NCBI GenBank assembly: GCA_046757965.1
Contig: JBHHZI010000062.1
Span: 1-17,203 of the forward strand
From: JBHHZI01 sp046757965
Lineage (GTDB): Bacteria > Acidobacteriota > Polarisedimenticolia > SMYD01
DNA: 17,203 bases
Direction of reading: 5' to 3'
Made by a program: the position numbers and the translations under genes
The notes under the pieces: generated by a model
What the model saw: the letters and a program-made list of their open reading frames with translations, nothing else
The model's database searches: none
Told to the model about the DNA's origin: nothing
Shown here: positions 7,430 through 11,410 of the stretch, one piece after another
Layout: each line of letters begins with the position of its first letter
Numbering within the stretch: position 1 is the first letter of the stretch

Positions 7430-7459
7430 ATGGTAGGCGGCCGGCGTGCAGACTGTCAA
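7430..7459 (-). promoter_or_regulatory. Sigma70-like promoter of the ccm-ggt operon
   Basis: Read on the minus strand: a perfect TTGACA (7459-7454), an 18-base spacer and TACCAT (7435-7430, 4 of 6 matches). The predicted start near 7423 leaves a short leader with the ccmE SD. It is back to back with the plus-strand promoter at 7481-7509. Confidence 0.6.
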
Positions 7460-7480
7460 CGTGAATCCCCGGCTCACCCT

Positions 7481-7509
7481 TTGACCGGAGAGGGTTATCG
7501 CGGTACATT
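7481..7509 (+). promoter_or_regulatory. Sigma70-like promoter of the 7597 gene
   Basis: TTGACC (7481-7486), a 17-base spacer and TACATT (7504-7509) form a good match to the sigma70 pattern. The start is predicted near 7516, giving a leader of about 80 bases before the gene at 7597. It lies 22 bases from the -35 box of the divergent ccm promoter, so one regulator bound between them could control both. Confidence 0.55.
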
Positions 7510-7596
7510 CCGGTTCGACATGCCACCGGTCCGGTTGGACGAACCACGCCGGCCGGGCGCCGGCGCTGGTGGCGCTGTCGTGGGAAGGAGATCGGG

Positions 7597-8022
7597 ATGA
7601 CGGACAGGCAGGCGGCACCGGAGAGGAAAGCTGTTCAGGAGCATATCGAGGCGCTGTCGCGCTTGCCCTACGGGGCGCTGTTCTTCGACATCACCGGTGC
7701 CCTGGATTTCCGCCTGGTGGAGAAGAACGCCACGGACCTGGCCGACGAGCTGGCGCTCCTCGAGGAGGGCATGGCCGCCGCCGCGGAGCGGCTGGGAGCG
7801 GAGGCGGCCCGGCCCCACGGGATCGGCAAGATCCTTGCCGCCGAACCCGGGATCCGTGAGCTGCTGGAGGAACTGATCGGCCGCATTCTTCCCGTTCTGG
7901 GTCACCCGAGACCGGGGACGCTCGCAGGACGCGTGCCGGTGGCCGTGGACCTCCATGTCACACCCGGAAGGGCCGCCGGGATCGGCCTGATGCGGCGCCG
8001 GGTCGAGTCCTCCACCAACTGA
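7597..8022 (+). CDS. Unidentified small acidic-helical protein
   Basis: I do not recognise this family. The 141-residue product starts at an ATG with GGAAGGAG about 6 bases upstream, and its codon use (strong G/C in third positions) matches the neighbours, so it is probably real. There is no signal peptide, no membrane span and no cysteine. It is Ala/Leu/Glu-rich, with likely helices at about residues 10-20, 44-68 and 79-99, and a more basic C-terminal 35 residues containing VAVDLHVTP. The stretch RLPYGALFFDITGALDF (about residues 22-38) may be a beta segment. It is transcribed divergently from ccmE, under its own promoter, and followed by a terminator 135 bases downstream. A regulatory or structural cytosolic role is possible, but nothing in the sequence decides it. 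Confidence 0.7.
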   Translation: MTDRQAAPERKAVQEHIEALSRLPYGALFFDITGALDFRLVEKNATDLADELALLEEGMAAAAERLGAEAARPHGIGKILAAEPGIRELLEELIGRILPVLGHPRPGTLAGRVPVAVDLHVTPGRAAGIGLMRRRVESSTN

Positions 8023-8075
8023 CCGCCCGGCCGGCCGGGACTTGAATCTTCCGGCACAGCACCCATATTCACCCC

Positions 8076-8193
8076 ATCGCCGCGATCCGCTCATGCGGAC
8101 CCGGCGCATCATCCATCGGGCCGTCTTCATCCAGCCTCCCACTGATGAAGGCCACGGAGGGGAGTCGCGATCCTGCGGCTCCCCTCACTTTTC
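8076..8193 (+). ncRNA. Candidate small RNA ending in the 8157-8192 terminator
   Basis: A possible promoter (TTGAAT 8042-8047, 16-base spacer, CATATT 8064-8069) would start a transcript near 8076. The transcript contains a 9-base-pair hairpin, 8123-8131 with 8144-8152 (one G-U pair), whose 12-base loop reads CAGCCTCCCACT. The CCTCCC resembles an anti-SD motif. The terminator hairpin follows at once. This is the architecture of trans-acting small RNAs with C-rich loops. It may instead be just the 3' untranslated end of the 7597 transcript. The 5' end is a guess. Confidence 0.3.
8157..8192 (+). terminator. Rho-independent terminator
   Basis: A 12-base-pair stem (8157-8168 with 8175-8186, one T-G wobble) with a six-base loop GATCCT is followed by ACTTTT. 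It should end transcription from the 7597 gene or from a small RNA, ahead of the greA promoter. Confidence 0.75.
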
Positions 8194-8271
8194 GTGGTGG
8201 GGCGAAGATTGTCATGCCTGGCACCGGCACGCCGGACATGCGCGCCACCCTGGTCCTGCTGCGGGTCCTGA

Positions 8272-8300
8272 TTGACGCCCCATACAGGCCCGACTAGCAT
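8272..8300 (+). promoter_or_regulatory. Sigma70-like promoter of greA
   Basis: TTGACG (8272-8277), a 17-base spacer and TAGCAT (8295-8300). The predicted start near 8307 gives a 30-base leader containing the greA SD (GGAAGAGG, 8321-8328). Confidence 0.6.
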
Positions 8301-8336
8301 GATCAGGGCGGTTCATCCGCGGAAGAGGTCGATGGC

Positions 8337-8819
8337 GTGGAAGCGATCCGGAAGAGACTCGAGGAGGAGTTGCACGCGCTGGATCGGGAACTGCGCACGG
8401 AACTGCCGAAGGAGATCCAGTTCGCGCGCGAACTCGGAGACCTGCGGGAGAACGCGGAGTACAAGGCGGCCCTGGAGCGGCAGGCGTATGTTCAGAACCG
8501 GATGGGTCAGATTCACCAGCGCCTGTCGGATCTGAGCCGCATGAACCTGAAGGCCATCCCGAAGGATCGAATTCATCTGGGCTCACGGGTCAGGGTTCTG
8601 GACCTCGATTCCGACGAGGAGATCCATTACGAGATCGTGGTCTCCGAGGACGCCGACGCCGGCAAGGGACGGATCTCCCCCGCCTCCCCGATCGGGAGGG
8701 GATTGATGGGCAAGCAGGAGGGGGACGAGGTCACCATCACGATCCCGTCCGGGAAGCGGACGCTGGAGGTCCTGTCCCTGCGGACCATCCACGATATCGA
8801 GACTCCGGACGTATCCTGA
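8337..8819 (+). CDS. greA: Transcription elongation factor GreA
   Basis: GreA rescues backtracked RNA polymerase by stimulating cleavage of the 3' RNA end through the secondary channel. The 160-residue product has the N-terminal coiled coil with the tip sequence GDLRENAEYKAA (about residues 34-45), which contains the Asp and Glu that coordinate catalytic Mg. It also has the C-terminal FKBP-like domain with ISPASPIGRGLMGKQEGDEV and the final EVLSL strand. The start is GTG at 8337, 8 bases after GGAAGAGG. The ATG at 8332 is in another frame and is not used. The N-terminal coil is about six residues shorter than in E. coli GreA; total length is nearly equal. It stands alone with its own promoter. 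GreB is less likely because the ENAEY tip and SPIGR pattern are GreA-like. Confidence 0.96.
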   Translation: MEAIRKRLEEELHALDRELRTELPKEIQFARELGDLRENAEYKAALERQAYVQNRMGQIHQRLSDLSRMNLKAIPKDRIHLGSRVRVLDLDSDEEIHYEIVVSEDADAGKGRISPASPIGRGLMGKQEGDEVTITIPSGKRTLEVLSLRTIHDIETPDVS

Positions 8820-8848
8820 CGGTGAGATGGCGGCTGCCGGCCGGCGAG

Positions 8849-8899
8849 AAAAAAGCGGCCCCTCCGTGCAGGGGGGGAAGATCCTGCGCCGGAGGGGCC
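8849..8899 (-). terminator. Strong hairpin with minus-strand U-tract (possibly bidirectional)
   Basis: A ten-base-pair GC stem (8857-8866 with 8890-8899) continues, past a one-base bulge, into TGCAGG/CCTGCG, leaving a ten-base loop. On the minus strand it is followed by GC and six T residues (complement of 8849-8854), a textbook intrinsic terminator. On the plus strand only TTCTGGTT follows, so termination of greA would be weaker. No minus-strand gene ends nearby; the nearest upstream is the glycosyltransferase at 9578, antisense across the lipoprotein gene. Confidence 0.75.
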
Positions 8900-8990
8900 T
8901 TCTGGTTCGGCAAGGAGGAGGTTTGAACCGTCCTGTAGACATAGCAACGAGCGTGCCAGGTCGTCCCGTTCTTTCTCCTGGGTCGGCCAC
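8849..8990 (-). ncRNA. Candidate antisense-strand small RNA
   Basis: The minus-strand terminator needs a transcript. Just before it, on the minus strand, GGTTC (8929-8925) pairs with GAACC (8908-8904) around a 16-base loop that exposes CCTCCTCC, and the terminator loop itself is ATCTTCCCCC. C-rich loops of this kind occur in small RNAs that block SD sites. I find no convincing promoter upstream, so the 5' end is arbitrary, and the transcript could be the 3' end of the glycosyltransferase mRNA. Confidence 0.22.
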
Positions 8991-9010
8991 ACGATTCCAA
9001 GTCACGTGAA

Positions 9011-9574
9011 ATGAACCACTTGTCCTCCGCGAGTGCTGGAGCCGGGCCGGCGGCTGTCGGCAAGCGGGCGGGTGAGCGTCCCCTGTCCGTGACGGAATGG
9101 CACAGCCGGTGTCCTCCTGCGTGCCAGTGTGGCGCACGTCGGGCCCGCGGCCTGCTGATCGGCTGGGCGCTGCTGTCTCTCGCCGCCTGTGGAGGCGGCG
9201 GCTCCGGGACCGGGGCGGTGCCGGCGCCGCCACCCCAGAATCTCACCGGGACCTGTGTGGCGAGTCTCGAAGGGACCCGCGACGGTCAACCGGTGACGGC
9301 GTCGGCGACCTACGACCTGGTGCAGGACGGCACCGGGATCACCGGGACCTGGTCCACGGATGACGGGGCATCCGGCGATCTGTCCGGCGTCATCTCCGGG
9401 GCGACCCTGACCTTCACGTTGACGCAGACCGTGCCCTGCGCCGGGACGTTCAATGGGCAGGCGACCGCCTCGGCGGGTTCCGTGGTCGCGGGGAGCTATG
9501 CCGGAAACAGCCCCTGCCGGGGCGCTGAGGTGATCCAGCTGGTGATCACGTCGTGCCAGCCGAAGACCCCGTGA
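9011..9574 (+). CDS. Putative lipoprotein, beta-rich, unknown function
   Basis: The product has a lipoprotein signal: a basic stretch (GARRARG), the hydrophobic LLIGWALLSLAAC and a lipobox with Cys60 (numbered from the ATG at 9011). A Gly/Ser/Pro linker follows, GGGGSGTGAVPAPPPQ. The mature part of about 110 residues is rich in Thr, Gly and Ser, with alternating hydrophobic strands (TASATYDLVQDGTGITGTW, ATLTFTLTQT). Its four cysteines (82, 143, 169, 182) could form two disulfides. I do not recognise a family; it resembles small beta-barrel lipoproteins. The start is uncertain: no SD precedes the ATG at 9011, the region before the signal is long and odd, and GTG at 9089 would give 161 residues. 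The stop is 3 bases from the stop of the convergent glycosyltransferase gene. Confidence 0.7.
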   Translation: MNHLSSASAGAGPAAVGKRAGERPLSVTEWHSRCPPACQCGARRARGLLIGWALLSLAACGGGGSGTGAVPAPPPQNLTGTCVASLEGTRDGQPVTASATYDLVQDGTGITGTWSTDDGASGDLSGVISGATLTFTLTQTVPCAGTFNGQATASAGSVVAGSYAGNSPCRGAEVIQLVITSCQPKTP

Positions 9575-9577
9575 GCG

Positions 9578-10294
9578 TCAGCGTTCGAGCGCCAGCGTGA
9601 AGACCGTCCACAGCATCTTGCCGCCGGCCCGGACGGTGCCGGAGACCGTTCCCGAGATCTTGGACTGACCCGTGCGCCGGCGGTAGCTGACCGGGACCTC
9701 CACGACGCGCAGGCTGGCCTGGATGGCGCGAACCTGCATCTCGACGTTCCAGCCATAGTCCGGATCCCGCAATCTCAACCGCGGCAGCGCCGACCACCGC
9801 AGGGCGCGGAAGGGACCGAGATCTGAGCACGGAACCTTCCAGATCGCCCGGATGAGCCCGGTCACGAGCCGGTTGCCCCACAGGGCCTGCCACGCGATGG
9901 CGCCCCGCTCGCGCCGTGCCGCCACCCGGACTCCGATGACCAGGTCCGCCCGATCCTCTCGCAGGGGTGCCAGGAGATCCCCGAGTTCCTCCGGGTGGTC
10001 ACTGAAATCCGCGTCGAGGAAGGCGACGAACGTCGGCGGGTCGGAGGCCAGGGTGGCCAGCCCTGCCTGGCAGGCCCGCCCGTATCCGCGGAGCGGTTCT
10101 GACACCACCTCGGCACCGGCCTGCCGGGCCACGTCCGGCGTGCCGTCGGTCGAGCCGTTGTCGACGACCACCACACGGTCGGCCACCGCCGGGTCGAGGG
10201 CCGACAGGACCTTCGGCAAGGCCTGCCGCTCGTTGAAGGCGGGAATGATGACCGCAACCGTTCCGGTCGGAGGGACTGAGCAGCGAGCGGCCAT
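9578..10294 (-). CDS. Family 2 glycosyltransferase (DPM-synthase-like fold)
   Basis: The 238-residue GT-A enzyme has the GT2 motifs in order: VIIPAFNE (residues 15-22), VVDNGSTDGT (43-52), the metal- and sugar-nucleotide-binding FLDADFSDHPEEL (92-104), the acceptor region SDLGPFRALR (157-166), YGWNVEMQVRA (180-190) and the basic YRRRTGQSKISGT (204-216). No membrane spans are evident, so it is a soluble or peripheral enzyme. The polyprenol-phosphate glycosyltransferase branch is plausible from the last motifs, but donor and acceptor are not shown. The start ATG at 10294 has only a weak SD. It is divergent from a decaprenyl-phosphate phosphoribosyltransferase-like gene, which suggests a shared envelope or polyprenyl-sugar role (inference). 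Confidence 0.9.
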   Translation of the reverse strand: MAARCSVPPTGTVAVIIPAFNERQALPKVLSALDPAVADRVVVVDNGSTDGTPDVARQAGAEVVSEPLRGYGRACQAGLATLASDPPTFVAFLDADFSDHPEELGDLLAPLREDRADLVIGVRVAARRERGAIAWQALWGNRLVTGLIRAIWKVPCSDLGPFRALRWSALPRLRLRDPDYGWNVEMQVRAIQASLRVVEVPVSYRRRTGQSKISGTVSGTVRAGGKMLWTVFTLALER

Positions 10295-10309
10295 GCCGGC
10301 AACCTGTCG

Positions 10310-10339
10310 TTGGATTCCGTCTGCTGGAGCCGTTATATT
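10310..10339 (+). promoter_or_regulatory. Sigma70-like promoter of the UbiA-family gene
   Basis: TTGGAT (10310-10315), an 18-base spacer and TATATT (10334-10339, 5 of 6 matches). The predicted start near 10346 lies downstream of the in-frame ATG at 10293, which argues against that ATG as the start. The same AT island read on the minus strand gives TATAAC and could serve the divergent glycosyltransferase gene. Confidence 0.55.
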
Positions 10340-10344
10340 ACACG

Positions 10345-10363
10345 GGCCACGGCGCCCGTGGCC
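10345..10363. promoter_or_regulatory. 19-base palindrome at the predicted transcription start
   Basis: GGCCACGG, three bases, CCGTGGCC: perfect eight-base arms starting at the predicted +1 of the downstream gene. It may be an operator or a 5'-end RNA hairpin. An alternative fold, CACGGGC with GCCCGTG (10341-10360), uses the same bases. Confidence 0.4.
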
Positions 10364-10395
10364 TTGCCGCCCGGCGCGCTGCCGCCGCGCCGCCC

Positions 10396-10400
10396 GGAGG
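10396..10400 (+). promoter_or_regulatory. SD site pointing to a CTG start
   Basis: GGAGG is followed, after six bases, by CTG at 10407-10409 in the frame of the UbiA-family protein. No ATG, GTG or TTG occurs in that frame between 10296 and the conserved region, so this SD decides the start. Confidence 0.55.
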
Positions 10401-10406
10401 CGTCCT

Positions 10407-11336
10407 CTGACCCGCGCTGCTCAGCACGACAGGTCTTCACCGGCGCCGGCCGCGTCGCGGGCACTGCTTTCGGGACTGCTGCGGACTCTCCGACCCGAGC
10501 AGTGGGTGAAGAACTTCTTCGTCTTCGCCGCGCTCCTCTTCGGTCAGCGTCTCGGCGACCCGACCGCGGTGGCTCGAACCGTCGGTGCGTTCATCGCGTT
10601 CTGCGCCCTGTCCGGCACCGTGTACCTGATCAACGACCTGAGGGACCTCGAGAGAGATCGACGTCACCCGGTAAAGCGGCTTCGACCCCTCGCGGCCGGC
10701 GACCTCTCCCCGCTGGCGGCGTGGATGGCGGCCGTCGTGCTGGGGAGCGGGGCGCTGCTCGGCGCGCGGTGGCTGCCACGGGAATTCCTCTGGTTCGCCG
10801 CCGCCTACCTCGTCCTCAACCTCGTCTACAGCTTCGGCCTGAAGAACATCGTCATCCTCGATGTCCTGGCCATTGCCGGCGGGTTCGTTCTCCGTGCCGT
10901 TGCCGGGGCCGCGGCGATTCCGGTGCAGTTCTCGCAGTGGCTCGTGCTGTGCACGTTCCTCCTGGCTCTCTTTCTCGGTTTCGGCAAGCGCCGACACGAG
11001 CTGACCCTGCTCGCCGACGATGCCGCCGAGCATCGCGTGAGCTTGCAGGAATACTCCATCGTCTTTCTCGACCAGATGATCACCGTCGTGCTCGCGGCGA
11101 CGGTGGTGGCCTACTCCTTTTACACGATGTCCACCGAGGTTGCCGCGAGGCTGCACACGACCGCGCTGCCCCTCACCATTCCGTTTGTTCTCTACGGCAT
11201 CTTCCGCTACCTCTACCTCATTCACCATCGGCGGGGGGGTGGGAGCCCGGCGCACGCGCTGCTGCATGATGGGGCACTCCTGGTCGACGTGGCCCTGTGG
11301 GCCGTATCGGTCGGCGTGATCCTGTCGCTTCGCTAG
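10407..11336 (+). CDS. Decaprenyl-phosphate phosphoribosyltransferase-like (UbiA family)
   Basis: The family transfers 5-phosphoribose from PRPP to polyprenyl phosphate in the membrane; in Actinobacteria this is the first step to the arabinose donor for the cell wall. From the CTG at 10407 the product has 309 residues, normal for the family. The N terminus has LRPEQWVKNFFVFAALLF (28-45). The first Asp-rich motif is NDLRDLERDRRHPVKRLRPL (76-95). The second region is GLKNIVILDVLAIAGGFVLR (144-163), followed by a GFGKRRHEL loop (191-199) and EYSIVFLDQM (215-224). About eight to nine spans are visible. The start is unusual: the upstream in-frame ATG at 10293 would add a 38-residue Arg/Pro-rich, shadow-like stretch and lies before the predicted promoter. 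No DprE1/DprE2-like genes are in the window, so the downstream product is unknown. Confidence 0.9.
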   Translation: MTRAAQHDRSSPAPAASRALLSGLLRTLRPEQWVKNFFVFAALLFGQRLGDPTAVARTVGAFIAFCALSGTVYLINDLRDLERDRRHPVKRLRPLAAGDLSPLAAWMAAVVLGSGALLGARWLPREFLWFAAAYLVLNLVYSFGLKNIVILDVLAIAGGFVLRAVAGAAAIPVQFSQWLVLCTFLLALFLGFGKRRHELTLLADDAAEHRVSLQEYSIVFLDQMITVVLAATVVAYSFYTMSTEVAARLHTTALPLTIPFVLYGIFRYLYLIHHRRGGGSPAHALLHDGALLVDVALWAVSVGVILSLR

Positions 11337-11372
11337 TTTCACCGGTCCGGGTGCGGGCGGGCGCAGACCCGC

Positions 11373-11402
11373 TTGAGCGAGCTTCCGGGACCGCTGTATA
11401 GT
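11373..11402 (+). promoter_or_regulatory. Sigma70-like promoter of the M1 aminopeptidase gene
   Basis: TTGAGC (11373-11378), an 18-base spacer and TATAGT (11397-11402, 5 of 6 matches). The expected start at about 11408-11410 is only one to three bases before the ATG at 11411, so the mRNA would be almost leaderless. Confidence 0.5.
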
Positions 11403-11410
11403 GCCGGACC

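Larger units (their letters stand above)
8023..8336. other. 314-base intergenic region before greA
   Basis: No protein gene is convincing here. In order it holds a perfect 14-base palindrome (8026-8039, CCCGGCCGGCCGGG), a weak promoter-like pair (8042-8069), a hairpin with a C-rich loop (8123-8152), a strong intrinsic terminator (8157-8192) and the greA promoter (8272-8300). Between 8195 and 8270 I see nothing specific. Confidence 0.7.

Noticed and set aside
8026..8039. CCCGGCCGGCCGGG palindrome after the 7597 gene, as a terminator
   Set aside because: No loop of useful size and no T-tract follows; better regarded as a GC-rich chance palindrome.
7495..8142. A minus-strand frame opposite the 7597 gene
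   Set aside because: No SD, low-complexity Arg/Gly/Pro stretches, and it covers the plus-strand promoter. The plus-strand gene has better signals.
8904..8929. GGTTCAAACC on the minus strand, resembling a tRNA T-arm
   Set aside because: The flanking bases do not complete a five-base stem, and no acceptor, D or anticodon arms can be built.
8583..9233. Overlapping minus-strand frames across greA and the region after it
   Set aside because: They lie opposite greA, are Arg/Pro-rich and have no initiation signal; the terminator hairpin would fall inside them.
11357..11374. GCGGG...CCCGC hairpin after the UbiA-family gene, as its terminator
   Set aside because: The stem is only five pairs, with two T residues after it, and it overlaps the next promoter; too weak to call.
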